This document shows positions 1-8,523 of a stretch of DNA of 64,000 bases, piece after piece; positions within the stretch are counted from its first letter, which is position 1, and each line of letters starts with the position of its first letter. The position numbers were made by a program, and so were the translations under genes. Below the pieces are notes generated by a model. It was not told the origin of the DNA. It saw only the letters and a program-made list of their open reading frames with translations, and did no database searches. Origin of the DNA: Spirosoma arboris (lineage in GTDB: Bacteria; Bacteroidota; Bacteroidia; Cytophagales; Spirosomataceae). Location: the NCBI RefSeq assembly GCF_009754945.1, contig NZ_WPIN01000003.1:496001-560000 (forward strand), given 5' to 3'.

Positions 1-3000
1 TTCAGCATCAGTCAAAAGCTGATGGTGGGGCTGGGCGTGGTGGCATTGATTGCCTGGGGCACCTTTGCGCTCCGGCAATTACCCATCGACGCTATTCCCG
101 ATATTACCAACAATCAGGTTCAGGTGATCACGCAGGCGCCTTCGCTTGCGGCTCAGGAAACCGAACAATTCATTACGTTTCCCCTCGAAACTACCCTCCG
201 CAATGTGCCGGGCGTTACCGAAATCCGCTCCATTTCCCGCTTTGGCTTATCGGTGATTACGGTTGTTTTTGAGGAATCAACGCCAACGTTTCTGGCCCGG
301 CAGCTTGTGACGGAACAACTCAAAGCCGCTGAACAAACGCTGACGACTGGCTCTCCCCAACTGGCTCCGGTTACAACCGGATTGGGTGAGATTTACCAAT
401 ATGTTATACGCCCCAAAGAGGGGTTTGAGAGTCGTTATTCGGCTACCGATCTGCGTACAGTGCAGGACTGGCTGGTGAAACGGCAACTGGCTGGAGTACC
501 CGGTGTGGTCGATATTAGTAGCCTGGGTGGGTATTTGAAAGAGTACGAAGTCAGCATCAACCCCGAGCGTCTGCATGGCATGAATACCACGCTCACGGAA
601 GTCGTCCAGGCACTGGCCGATAATAACGCCAACACGGGCGGAAGCTACATCGAAAAAGGGCCTGAAGCCTTTTTTATTCGGGGCGAAGGTATGGTAAAAA
701 CGCCTGACGAGATTGGGCAGATTGTCGTAAAAAACGTTGGTCCTACGCCTATTCTCGTTCGCGATGTGGCCCAAGTGGGATTAGGCCATGCGGTACGTTA
801 TGGCGCTATGACCCGCAATGGGCGGGGTGAAGTTGTCGGTGGTATCGTGCTGATGCTTAAGGGAGCCAGTTCCGAAAAAACCATTTCGGGCATAAAAGAA
901 CGGATTGCTGAAGTTCAGAAAAGCCTTCCTCCCGGCCTGGTTATCGAGCCATTCCAGGATCGTAAAGTGCTCATCGACAAAGCGATTCACACTGTCGCCA
1001 AAAACCTGATGGAAGGCGGACTCATTGTTATGAGTGTGTTGCTGCTATTGCTGGGAAACTGGCGGGCAGGTCTTGTCGTAGCCTCAGTGATTCCGCTCTG
1101 TATGCTTTTCGCATTGGGTATGATGCACGTTTTTGGTGTATCAGCCAACCTGATGAGCCTGGGCGCCATTGACTTTGGGTTACTGGTCGATGGGGCCGTA
1201 ATCATTGTCGAGAGTATGATTTTCAGCATTGTCCATACAAAAGCCACCCGCTCGCAGTCGATGGACGAGATTGCGCTGGACTCAGCCAGTCGGCTAATGC
1301 GCTCGGCCCTGTTTGGGCAGTTAATTATCCTGATTGTCTACGTGCCGATTCTGTCGCTGACGGGCATTGAAGGGAAGATGTTTCGACCCATGGCGCTGAC
1401 GGTTGGCTTTGCTATTATTGGTGCTATGTTGCTGTGCGTGACTTATGTACCGATGATGGCCGCAACACTTCTGCGCAAAGACATCAAAGAAGAGGGTACC
1501 CTGGCAGACCGAATCATGAAGGCCCTCTACCGGGTATATGAACCGCTATTAAATGGCGCACTACGTTGGCGAAAAACGGTTTTAGCAACATCTGTTCTCT
1601 TGCTCATTGGCGCGATGGGAATTTTTGGAACTATGGGCGGTGAGTTCATTCCCAACCTCGACGAAGGTGACATTGCGATCAGCTTGACTCTGAAACCCGG
1701 TTCGTCGTTGCGGCAAACTATCGAAACGACGGGGCGGATGGAAACGATCCTGAAAAATGGTTTCCCGGAAGTGAAAGACGTGATTTCCAAGATCGGTACC
1801 GCCGAAATACCTACCGACCCCATGCCTATCGAAGCGGCCGATGTAATTGTTGTGCTAAAAGAACCGAGCGAGTGGACCTCAGCGACGACGAAAGATGAAT
1901 TAGTCCAGAAAATGGAACGGGCACTGAGCGTATTACCTGGTTTAACCTACGAATTCACCCAACCCATCCAACTGCGATTCAATGAGTTAATGACGGGCGT
2001 CAAGTCCGACGTTGCCGTCAAGATTTACGGCGAAGATCTAGGCGTATTATTTAAAAAAGCCAATCAGGCAGCCGCTAAACTCAAGACGATTCCAGGTGTA
2101 GCCGACTTGAAAGTCGAACAGATCAGCGGGCTTCCGCAGATGTTGGTGTCCTACAACCGACCGAAACTGGCACAATACGGCGTTTCGGTGGCGGGTTTGA
2201 ACAGGATTCTGAAAGCGGCTTTTGCGGGCGAAACGGCGGGTGTGGTGTTTGAAGGCGAAAAACGGTTCGATCTGGTTGTGCGTCTCGACAGTATGTATCG
2301 TCAGGACATCGACAACATCCGGCAGCTCTACGTCGATTTGCCCAATGGGCAGCAAGTGCCATTAGATCAACTGGCGTCCATTCGTTACGAAAATGCACCC
2401 ATGCAGATTTCGCGGGACAACGCCCGCCGACGTATCACAATCGGCATCAACGTGCGGGGCCGCGATGTGGAAAGCCTGGTGGGTGACATGAAAGCAGTGT
2501 TGGAGAAAGATGTTCCGCTTCCGGCGGGTTATAGCTATACCTACGGTGGTCAGTTTGAAAATCTGGTGAAAGCCAAAGGGCGTTTGGCTGTTGCAGTACC
2601 ACTAGCGCTTGTGTTGATTGGGTTGTTGCTCTTCTTCACTTTTGGCTCCTTCGGGCAGGCAATCCTGATTTTCACCGCCATTCCGTTGTCGGCCATTGGT
2701 GGTGTACTGGCGTTATGGTTCCGGGGAATGCCGTTCAGTATTTCGGCGGGCGTGGGTTTCATTGCCTTGTTCGGGATTGCGGTTCTCAATGGCATTGTCC
2801 TGATTAGTTATTTTAACCAGCTTGAAGACGAAGGCATAACCGATGTACTGCAACGGGTTAAAGAAGGCACGGCGGTTCGATTCAGGCCTGTCATTATGAC
2901 GGCAGCCGTAGCATCAATGGGATTTCTACCGATGGCGTTATCAAGCTCTGCCGGGGCCGAAGTACAAAAACCGCTGGCAACGGTTGTTATTGGAGGGCTG

Positions 3001-4320
3001 GTCTCGGCCACGTTATTGACACTGATCGTTTTGCCAGTGCTGTACAGTTTAGTGGCTTCCCGTAAGAATCATGCTTTGCAATTGACAGATGGAGAACAGT
3101 CTCGACCCGCAATTGCCCATTGTGTTGTAGGGATTTTAGTCCTGGCATTCGGAAGTTTGTCTGCCTCTCAAGCTCAAATGCAACCACTCACGATTGACCA
3201 AGCGATTGAGCAAGGTTTACGTCTGAACGGCGGATTACAGGCTACAGTGTTGGAGGTGAAAGTCGGGCAGAGTTTACAGAAAACAGCCTGGGATATTCCC
3301 CGAACAACGGTCGATTACCAGCGGGGCCAAATTCAATCGTACCCCATCGATCATAGCCTAACGGTCATGCAGTCAATGGCGATGCCGTCTGTATATGGAG
3401 CGCAAAAACGACTCTACCAGGCGCAGCAGGGCGTTGCCGAGCGACAGGTGGCTGTTGGTCGAACGGAGTTGGTTCGTCAAATTCGGCTGGCTTTTTACAA
3501 ACTTCGGGTTGATTACGAACGAGTTAAGCTGCTTCAGGCGCAGGACAGCTTATACCGCCGGGCAGCTCATGCGGCAGCGGTACGTTACCGAACGGGGGCT
3601 ACGAATCAACTGGAAACGGTAACCGCTGAAACCCGACAACGTGATATTCTGAACCGGTTGGCCGTATTGCAAACCGATATTTCGATTGGTCGACAAACAC
3701 TGGCCATCTTGCTGCAACAAACCGAATTGGTAAGCATTGATACGACAGGCAGCTTAAAAACTGGAGCACCGCAAACGCCATCCACGCTGGATGCCAACCC
3801 GCATCTGGCGGTGTTACGTCAGCAAATTGAAGCCACCCGTCGGCAGGTCGATCTGGAAAAACAGCGATTCTGGCCCGATTTTCGGGTGGGTTATCTTTCG
3901 CAATCCATCGAAAGGCAGGGAGGCTTTGGTGTCTATCAGATTGGATTATCATTGCCACTCATCACGGCTCCCTTACGCGCAAGGCTCGATATAGCCCGTT
4001 TACAAGGTCAGATTGCCGACCGGCAGTTGAACTATCAGCAACACCGGCTTAAAGGCGAACTTTCCATTCGGGAGCAACAGTATGCTCAGTCGCTCAGTAC
4101 ATTGGCTTATTACGAAAACTCGGCCCTGCCTCAGGCAAATCTCATCCTTCGAACAGCCGAGCGCAGCTATTTAAGTGGCGACATCGAATACCTCGAATTT
4201 GTGCAGAGTACCACTCAGGCCTGGCAAATCCGGGAGCAGTATCTGGATGCCATCACACAATACAATCAGTCTCTCATTGAACAGGAAGCGCTAGCTGGAT
4301 TTACACCTGTTACGCCCTAA
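1..4320 (+). CDS. CzcA/CusA-type RND metal efflux pump fused to a TolC-like outer-membrane channel (5' partial)
   Basis: Proton-driven efflux of metal cations across both membranes is the family role. The frame is open from base 1 and the codons before the ATG at 22 already look like the first membrane helix, so the true start lies upstream. Counting from base 22, residues 1-1015 form the RND pump. D384, D390 and E397 in DFGLLVDGAVIIVE have the same spacing as the proton-relay residues D402/D408/E415 of CzcA. Residues about 1030-1052 resemble a signal peptide ending SASQAQ, and 1053-1432 match an outer-membrane factor (TolC/CusC) with long coiled-coil helices. Pump and channel are normally separate genes; this fused form is known in Bacteroidota. 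The adaptor gene follows after 14 bp, so they probably form one operon. Metal specificity cannot be read from sequence. Confidence 0.93.
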   Translation, partial: FSISQKLMVGLGVVALIAWGTFALRQLPIDAIPDITNNQVQVITQAPSLAAQETEQFITFPLETTLRNVPGVTEIRSISRFGLSVITVVFEESTPTFLARQLVTEQLKAAEQTLTTGSPQLAPVTTGLGEIYQYVIRPKEGFESRYSATDLRTVQDWLVKRQLAGVPGVVDISSLGGYLKEYEVSINPERLHGMNTTLTEVVQALADNNANTGGSYIEKGPEAFFIRGEGMVKTPDEIGQIVVKNVGPTPILVRDVAQVGLGHAVRYGAMTRNGRGEVVGGIVLMLKGASSEKTISGIKERIAEVQKSLPPGLVIEPFQDRKVLIDKAIHTVAKNLMEGGLIVMSVLLLLLGNWRAGLVVASVIPLCMLFALGMMHVFGVSANLMSLGAIDFGLLVDGAVIIVESMIFSIVHTKATRSQSMDEIALDSASRLMRSALFGQLIILIVYVPILSLTGIEGKMFRPMALTVGFAIIGAMLLCVTYVPMMAATLLRKDIKEEGTLADRIMKALYRVYEPLLNGALRWRKTVLATSVLLLIGAMGIFGTMGGEFIPNLDEGDIAISLTLKPGSSLRQTIETTGRMETILKNGFPEVKDVISKIGTAEIPTDPMPIEAADVIVVLKEPSEWTSATTKDELVQKMERALSVLPGLTYEFTQPIQLRFNELMTGVKSDVAVKIYGEDLGVLFKKANQAAAKLKTIPGVADLKVEQISGLPQMLVSYNRPKLAQYGVSVAGLNRILKAAFAGETAGVVFEGEKRFDLVVRLDSMYRQDIDNIRQLYVDLPNGQQVPLDQLASIRYENAPMQISRDNARRRITIGINVRGRDVESLVGDMKAVLEKDVPLPAGYSYTYGGQFENLVKAKGRLAVAVPLALVLIGLLLFFTFGSFGQAILIFTAIPLSAIGGVLALWFRGMPFSISAGVGFIALFGIAVLNGIVLISYFNQLEDEGITDVLQRVKEGTAVRFRPVIMTAAVASMGFLPMALSSSAGAEVQKPLATVVIGGLVSATLLTLIVLPVLYSLVASRKNHALQLTDGEQSRPAIAHCVVGILVLAFGSLSASQAQMQPLTIDQAIEQGLRLNGGLQATVLEVKVGQSLQKTAWDIPRTTVDYQRGQIQSYPIDHSLTVMQSMAMPSVYGAQKRLYQAQQGVAERQVAVGRTELVRQIRLAFYKLRVDYERVKLLQAQDSLYRRAAHAAAVRYRTGATNQLETVTAETRQRDILNRLAVLQTDISIGRQTLAILLQQTELVSIDTTGSLKTGAPQTPSTLDANPHLAVLRQQIEATRRQVDLEKQRFWPDFRVGYLSQSIERQGGFGVYQIGLSLPLITAPLRARLDIARLQGQIADRQLNYQQHRLKGELSIREQQYAQSLSTLAYYENSALPQANLILRTAERSYLSGDIEYLEFVQSTTQAWQIREQYLDAITQYNQSLIEQEALAGFTPVTP

Positions 4321-4334
4321 CTAACGATATACGT

Positions 4335-5510
4335 ATGAAACACAAACAGAATAAATGGCTGCTATCTATTCCTTTTCTACTAGGAATCAGCGTTTTAACA
4401 AGTTGCTCACATTCCGACGATAAGACGACAGACAAACCCAAAGCGGCCGTTCATACAGCCGCCCGCACGGTAACAATCAGTGATGCCCAGTTCCGGGAAA
4501 CAGGGATTCAATTGGGTGGCCCCGATACGTTGACATTGGGCGAAACGATTCAGGCAACTGGCAAACTGGAAGCCCCACCCGATCATTGGGCCAGTGTTCA
4601 TGCCCCGATGGGCGGCTTTGTGCGATCAACCCGACTAGTTGAAGGTGATTTTGTAAAAAAAGGGCAGATTCTGGCTGTTCTGGAGCATCCCGATTACATT
4701 AAATTACAACAGGAATACTTGCAGGCCATCGCCAAAAGTCGATTCGAACGGCAGGAACTGGACCGGCAAACCGAACTCAATCGGGAAGAAGTAGGTGCCC
4801 GCCGGAAACTGGAACAATCAACCGCTGATTACGAAACGACGCGCGCCTTATTGACGTCATTGGAAGCGCAATTATCGCAACTACATATTCCGCTTGAAGC
4901 CTTGCGAAAAGGCACGATAAGTCGCACGATTCCGCTGCTGGCTCCTATTAACGGCTATGTCGATAAAGTAAATTTACGATTAGGTCAGTACGTAGGTACA
5001 ACCGACGAACTGGTCGAAATTGTCAATAAAGAGCATTTGTATCTTGAATTGCGGGTGTTCGAAAACGACATTCGGCAGGTTCAGGAAGGGCAACAGGTTC
5101 GCTTTACGATCTCCCAGCAATCGGGCGAGTTACAGGCAAAGGTGTATCGGGTAGGTCAATCGTTTGATCCACAAACTAAAACGGTACCAGTACACGCCAA
5201 TCTGCTCACGAAAGATGTAGGACGATTGTTTGCCGGTTCCTATGTACGGGCCACTATTCTGGCCGATCCGCATCAGGTAATTGCTCTTCCCGAAGATGCG
5301 CTGGTAAAAGAAGGCAATCAATCGTTTGTATATGTTCGTCAGACAAACAGTGCTGCCGATTCGTACCGATTCGAGTTAGTAGCGGTCAAGACGGGCATTA
5401 CCCAAAACCATAAGACCGAAGTCGTGTTACCCAAAGGACTGAATCAGTCAGCCATTGTACGACAAGGCGCTTATTTTATCAGCGCCGAACGCGCTAAGCT
5501 GGCTGGTTAG
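4335..5510 (+). CDS. Efflux RND periplasmic adaptor subunit (CzcB/HlyD family lipoprotein)
   Basis: Membrane-fusion protein that should link the inner-membrane RND pump to its outer-membrane channel. It starts with a lipoprotein signal peptide: a basic start, a hydrophobic stretch and lipobox LTSC with Cys24. The mature protein has a barrel-sandwich region near residue 85 (VHAPMGGFVRS), a helical hairpin at about 115-185, the second half of the lipoyl-like domain (LLAPINGYVDKVNLRLG), and beta-barrel and membrane-proximal domains to the end. At 391 residues the length is normal. It lies 14 bp after the pump gene on the same strand. The family assignment is firm; the metal is unknown. A palindromic repeat element follows the stop codon. 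Confidence 0.93.
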   Translation: MKHKQNKWLLSIPFLLGISVLTSCSHSDDKTTDKPKAAVHTAARTVTISDAQFRETGIQLGGPDTLTLGETIQATGKLEAPPDHWASVHAPMGGFVRSTRLVEGDFVKKGQILAVLEHPDYIKLQQEYLQAIAKSRFERQELDRQTELNREEVGARRKLEQSTADYETTRALLTSLEAQLSQLHIPLEALRKGTISRTIPLLAPINGYVDKVNLRLGQYVGTTDELVEIVNKEHLYLELRVFENDIRQVQEGQQVRFTISQQSGELQAKVYRVGQSFDPQTKTVPVHANLLTKDVGRLFAGSYVRATILADPHQVIALPEDALVKEGNQSFVYVRQTNSAADSYRFELVAVKTGITQNHKTEVVLPKGLNQSAIVRQGAYFISAERAKLAG

Positions 5511-5538
5511 TTTTAGTAGTATGGTGACGTTCAGTGAT

Positions 5539-5638
5539 GTCAGGTTCTTCAACCTGACATAGCGAGGTTTTGAGAAACCTCGTGTATACATTTAAATAGG
5601 TTTTGAGAAACCTCACGAGTCAGGTTGAAGAACCTGAC
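5539..5638. repeat. Composite palindromic element A (four hairpin modules)
   Basis: Four small hairpins lie in a row: GTCAGGTTCTTCAACCTGAC (5539-5558), GAGGTTTTGAGAAACCTC (5564-5581), AGGTTTTGAGAAACCT (5598-5613) and GTCAGGTTGAAGAACCTGAC (5619-5638). Modules 1 and 4 are reverse complements of each other and modules 2 and 3 share a core, so the whole block is also an inverted repeat. The GAGGTTTTGAGAAACCTC module recurs at 11002-11019. The element lies between czcB and the CDF gene and may fold in mRNA. Confidence 0.85.
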
Positions 5639-5665
5639 TCCACAAAAGCCAACAATACATCCTAT

Positions 5666-6550
5666 ATGGAACAACCAATAAAATCCCATCAGGCCGAACG
5701 GGGGCAAAAATCAACGCTGATTGGCATTGCCGTTAATATTGGACTGGTGCTGGTCAAAGGGATGGCTGGATGGCTGGGCCACTCCTACGCCCTGATTGCC
5801 GACGCTATGGAATCGGGCACCGACATCGTTACGTCGATTTTTGTCTGGTTTGGTCTTCGCACAGCGTCCAAAGCGCCCGATCAGAATCACCCGTATGGCC
5901 ACGGAAAGGCCGAGCCGCTAGCCGCTATGGTAGTGGCGATTGCGCTGGTGGGTGCGGCCATTCTGATTGCTGTGCAGAGTATTCGAAATATTCAGGTGCC
6001 GCACGAAATCCCAGCGCCTTTTACGCTGGCGGTTTTAGCCGGAGTGGTGATTGTCAAAGAAGTGCTCTTCCGGCGCATTGCCAAGGTTGGGGATGAGACA
6101 GACAGCAGTGCCGTTAAAGCTGACGCCTGGCACCATCGCAGCGATGCGATTACATCCCTAACGGCTTTTGTGGGTATCAGCATTGCCCTGATTGGTGGCC
6201 CTGGTTACGAAAGTGCTGACGACTGGGCTGCGCTGCTGGCTTCGGTCGTTATCGTGTACAATGCCTATCACATTTTCCGGCCATCGTTCGGTGAGATCAT
6301 GGATGAAACCCCTGCTGGCGACTGGCAAAACGAATTAAGAGCGCTTGCCATGAGCGTACCACAGGTGAAAGGAATCGATAAATACCGGGTTCGAAAGACC
6401 GGCTTTGAGTACTTCGTCGATTTACACGTACTGGTTCCCGGCGATTTAACTGTTACACAGGGACACGCCATTGCACACGCTGTAAAAGCGGCCATTCTTA
6501 AAGAGAAACCGGCCGTATATGACGTGCTCGTGCATATTGAGCCTGTTTAG
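5666..6550 (+). CDS. Cation diffusion facilitator family transporter
   Basis: Exports divalent cations (Zn, Fe, Mn or Co) in exchange for protons at the inner membrane. The frame is open back to an ATG at 5603, but that start lies inside palindromic element A; the ATG at 5666 (MEQPIKSHQ) gives a 294-residue protein beginning just before TM1. Metal-site signatures are visible in TM2 (ADAMESGTD, an ExxxD where many members have HxxxD or DxxxD) and TM5 (WHHRSD, HxxxD). The last 90 residues form the cytoplasmic ferredoxin-like dimerisation domain (VRKTGFEYFVDLHVLVPG). Its place after the RND genes suggests a shared role in metal tolerance. A hairpin terminator follows. Confidence 0.9.
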   Translation: MEQPIKSHQAERGQKSTLIGIAVNIGLVLVKGMAGWLGHSYALIADAMESGTDIVTSIFVWFGLRTASKAPDQNHPYGHGKAEPLAAMVVAIALVGAAILIAVQSIRNIQVPHEIPAPFTLAVLAGVVIVKEVLFRRIAKVGDETDSSAVKADAWHHRSDAITSLTAFVGISIALIGGPGYESADDWAALLASVVIVYNAYHIFRPSFGEIMDETPAGDWQNELRALAMSVPQVKGIDKYRVRKTGFEYFVDLHVLVPGDLTVTQGHAIAHAVKAAILKEKPAVYDVLVHIEPV

Positions 6551-6571
6551 TTCGCCGAATTGTGGCGCGAC

Positions 6572-6606
6572 ATATGCCATATCTTGAAGATATGGCATAT
6601 TCTTTT
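6572..6606 (+). terminator. Intrinsic terminator after the CDF gene
   Basis: A near-perfect palindrome with 14-bp arms (ATATGCCATATCTT and its complement, one base between them) at 6572-6600 is followed by TCTTTTT. It lies 21 bp after the stop codon at 6550. Confidence 0.75.
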
Positions 6607-6668
6607 TAATCATCTGACGTACCCACTAACTCAGCTAAGTCGAAGCAAAATAAAAAGTCAACAAAATT

Positions 6669-6701
6669 CTTGCGTGAGTCAAATTTTTTATTCTACATTT
6701 G
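6669..6701 (+). promoter_or_regulatory. Predicted promoter of the blaI-blaR-like operon
   Basis: TACATTTG at 6694-6701 matches the Bacteroidota -7 consensus TAnnTTTG. CTTG at 6669-6672, 21 bp upstream, is a plausible -33 element. Transcription would begin near 6708, leaving a leader of roughly 18 nt before the ATG at 6726. Read by eye only. Confidence 0.6.
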
Positions 6702-6726
6702 TAGAAACAATTCTATAATTGTAGAA
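6691..6726 (+). promoter_or_regulatory. Two BlaI/MecI-type operator boxes
   Basis: TTCTACATTTGTAGAA (6691-6706) is a perfect palindrome and TTCTATAATTGTAGAA (6711-6726) a near copy 20 bp further on. Both contain the TACA...TGTA core typical of BlaI/MecI operators. Box 1 covers the -7 element; box 2 covers the leader and reaches the A of the start codon. This is the geometry expected for autorepression by the encoded BlaI-like protein. Confidence 0.75.
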
Positions 6727-7097
6727 TGAAATTAACTACTGCCGAAGAAACACTCATGCAACATCTATGGAGCCGCGAAAAGGCTTTTATGAAAGAGTTG
6801 CTTGATGCCTACGATGAGCCCAAACCAGCTGCCACAACCCTGGCTACGTTGCTCAAACGCCTAATCGATAAGGGAGCAGTTGGTTACCAAGAGTATGGTA
6901 ACTCCCGCCAATATTATCCAATCCTGAAACGACAGCCTTATTTCGCCAATCAGGTTAATGAGCTGATTAAGAATTTTTTCAATAATTCGGCGGCTCAGTT
7001 TGCATCCTTTTTCACGGCAACTACAGATCTGTCGGCCAGTGAATTAGAAGACTTGAAGAAGATTATTGATGAGCAACTCAATAAGAAAAAGTCATGA
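6726..7097 (+). CDS. BlaI/MecI/CopY family transcriptional repressor
   Basis: A 123-residue winged-helix repressor. The start MKLTTAEETLMQHLW is characteristic of the family, with the DNA-binding domain in the first 75 residues and a helical dimerisation tail (LEDLKKIIDEQLNKKKS). It should bind the two palindromic boxes just upstream and be inactivated by the M56 protease encoded next; the stop codon overlaps that gene's start by 4 bp (ATGA), which indicates translational coupling. The ATG directly abuts operator box 2 and no Shine-Dalgarno sequence fits, as is common in this phylum. In Bacteroidota such pairs often lie away from beta-lactamases, and none is visible here. Confidence 0.92.
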   Translation: MKLTTAEETLMQHLWSREKAFMKELLDAYDEPKPAATTLATLLKRLIDKGAVGYQEYGNSRQYYPILKRQPYFANQVNELIKNFFNNSAAQFASFFTATTDLSASELEDLKKIIDEQLNKKKS

Positions 7098-8458
7098 TCG
7101 TTTACCTGCTCAAATCCAGCCTTTGTCTGATTATCACCTTCGGCTTTTATAAGCTCTGGCTCGAGAATGAGCAAATGCACGTCTTCAAACGATTCTACTT
7201 ACTGGGCAGCCTGGTGGTTTCGATGCTGATTCCATTGATTTCGTTTGACAGTTGGTTCGATGCGGCTCCATTGACCCCTGAAGTATGGGACGATTATACC
7301 AGTCTGTACAGCCTGACCAATGCACGCCCAGCAACCCAGATAGTCACAGTGCCGACTAATGCTGGCCCAGCGTATGGTCTATGGCTGTATGGTATCGTAA
7401 CGGCGGTGATGTTGGGTCGATTTGTGAAAAACCTGTATACGCTGGCTCGTAAAATTTATTCCCATCCGAAACAGTCTTTTCATGGAGCTACGTTAGTCGA
7501 ATTGCCCGGAAATGGATCACCGTATACGTTCCTGCATTACTTATTTCTCCCTGATTATAGTCGGAACGAGCTAGAAAATGAATTGGTAACGCACGAATTA
7601 ACACACATTCGACAGCGGCATTCACTCGATGTCCTATTCGTTGAATTGCTTCTTTGCTTTGGTTGGTTCAATCCGTTGCTGAGCTGGTTTAAACGAGCTA
7701 TTCAGCTTAATCACGAATTCCTGGCCGACGCAGCGGTTACCCAGACGTATCAGGATGTACCACATTATCAACGTCTTTTGCTGAGCAAACTAACGCTCAC
7801 GGGACAGCTTTCCTTAACCAGTTCGCTAACGTTTCAAACCACAAAACAACGGTTGATTATGATGACTAAACACACAACACCTATTCGGATTTGGCTGACT
7901 GGAGGCAGCACAGCGTTGCTGTTTGGAACGCTGTGCCTTTTATTGGGAAATGTCAGTTCGGCGCAGCAGCTACCAACAGCTGATGTACAGACCGCAACAC
8001 CCAATCGGTTGCAATCGAAACCTAATGTGGAGGAAATGGAACGGTTATATGGCGATAACTACGTTATGTTACCAATCCGGAAAGGTGGGCGAAAAGAGAC
8101 TCGTAAGAAGTTTTCGAATTTATCTACCAGCGAAAAACAACAGGTTCGACTCATTCCTTTTGCGCCTGAGTTAGTACCAACCGAAGCGCAACTGAGCGAC
8201 TGGGGGAATAGCCAAAAGTATGGGATATGGATCGACGAAAAGCGTGTACCGAACGAGCAACTGAACCAATATACACCACAGGATTTTGGTTCTTATTATT
8301 CCAGTAAACTGGAGAAAAATGCCGCTAATTATGGTAAATACTATTTCCAGATTGGTCTGATGACCAAACCGTTTTATGAAAAGTATGTAAAAAAGTCGAT
8401 TGAGTCGCCTTTTTTAGTCCTGGTAGATCACAAGACAAAGGCTATGAATGGCCGGTAA
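7094..8458 (+). CDS. BlaR1-like M56 family metallopeptidase
   Basis: Membrane-embedded zinc protease that probably cleaves the neighbouring BlaI-like repressor on sensing a signal. Hydrophobic helices lie near residues 3-20, 34-50 and 95-115. The catalytic HELTH sits at 167-171, and a later Glu (NHEFLADAAV) is a likely third zinc ligand, as in BlaR1/MecR1. A further transmembrane helix at about 262-282 leads to a C-terminal extracytoplasmic tail of about 165 residues. That tail shows no penicillin-binding SxxK/SxN/KTG motifs, so the signal is probably not a classic beta-lactam. It shares an operon with the repressor (4-bp overlap). Confidence 0.88.
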   Translation: MIVYLLKSSLCLIITFGFYKLWLENEQMHVFKRFYLLGSLVVSMLIPLISFDSWFDAAPLTPEVWDDYTSLYSLTNARPATQIVTVPTNAGPAYGLWLYGIVTAVMLGRFVKNLYTLARKIYSHPKQSFHGATLVELPGNGSPYTFLHYLFLPDYSRNELENELVTHELTHIRQRHSLDVLFVELLLCFGWFNPLLSWFKRAIQLNHEFLADAAVTQTYQDVPHYQRLLLSKLTLTGQLSLTSSLTFQTTKQRLIMMTKHTTPIRIWLTGGSTALLFGTLCLLLGNVSSAQQLPTADVQTATPNRLQSKPNVEEMERLYGDNYVMLPIRKGGRKETRKKFSNLSTSEKQQVRLIPFAPELVPTEAQLSDWGNSQKYGIWIDEKRVPNEQLNQYTPQDFGSYYSSKLEKNAANYGKYYFQIGLMTKPFYEKYVKKSIESPFLVLVDHKTKAMNGR

Positions 8459-8471
8459 TTAGACTAGTGAA

Positions 8472-8511
8472 CCCAACGGATTTAATGGCATAGAACGTTG
8501 AATTCGTTGGG
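8472..8511. terminator. Possible bidirectional hairpin between convergent genes
   Basis: CCCAACGGATT (8472-8482) pairs with AATTCGTTGGG (8501-8511), with one mismatch. It lies between the convergent M56 and GH2 genes. There is no clear T-run, so termination is only an inference. Confidence 0.45.
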
Positions 8512-8523
8512 CTTAGGTATAAC

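Noticed and set aside
3395..3622. Short same-strand frame inside the TolC-like part of the pump gene
   Set aside because: Overlaps a strongly supported domain in another phase; the sequence has no fold-like pattern.
5539..5638. CRISPR-like or integron attC site
   Set aside because: Only four hairpin modules without regularly spaced unique spacers, and no cas or integrase genes nearby.
5603..5665. N-terminal extension of the CDF transporter
   Set aside because: These 21 residues are translated from palindromic element A; the ATG at 5666 fits the family.
7094..8458. Beta-lactam sensor BlaR1 sensu stricto
   Set aside because: The C-terminal part lacks SxxK, SxN and KTG penicillin-binding motifs, so only the M56 protease function is claimed.
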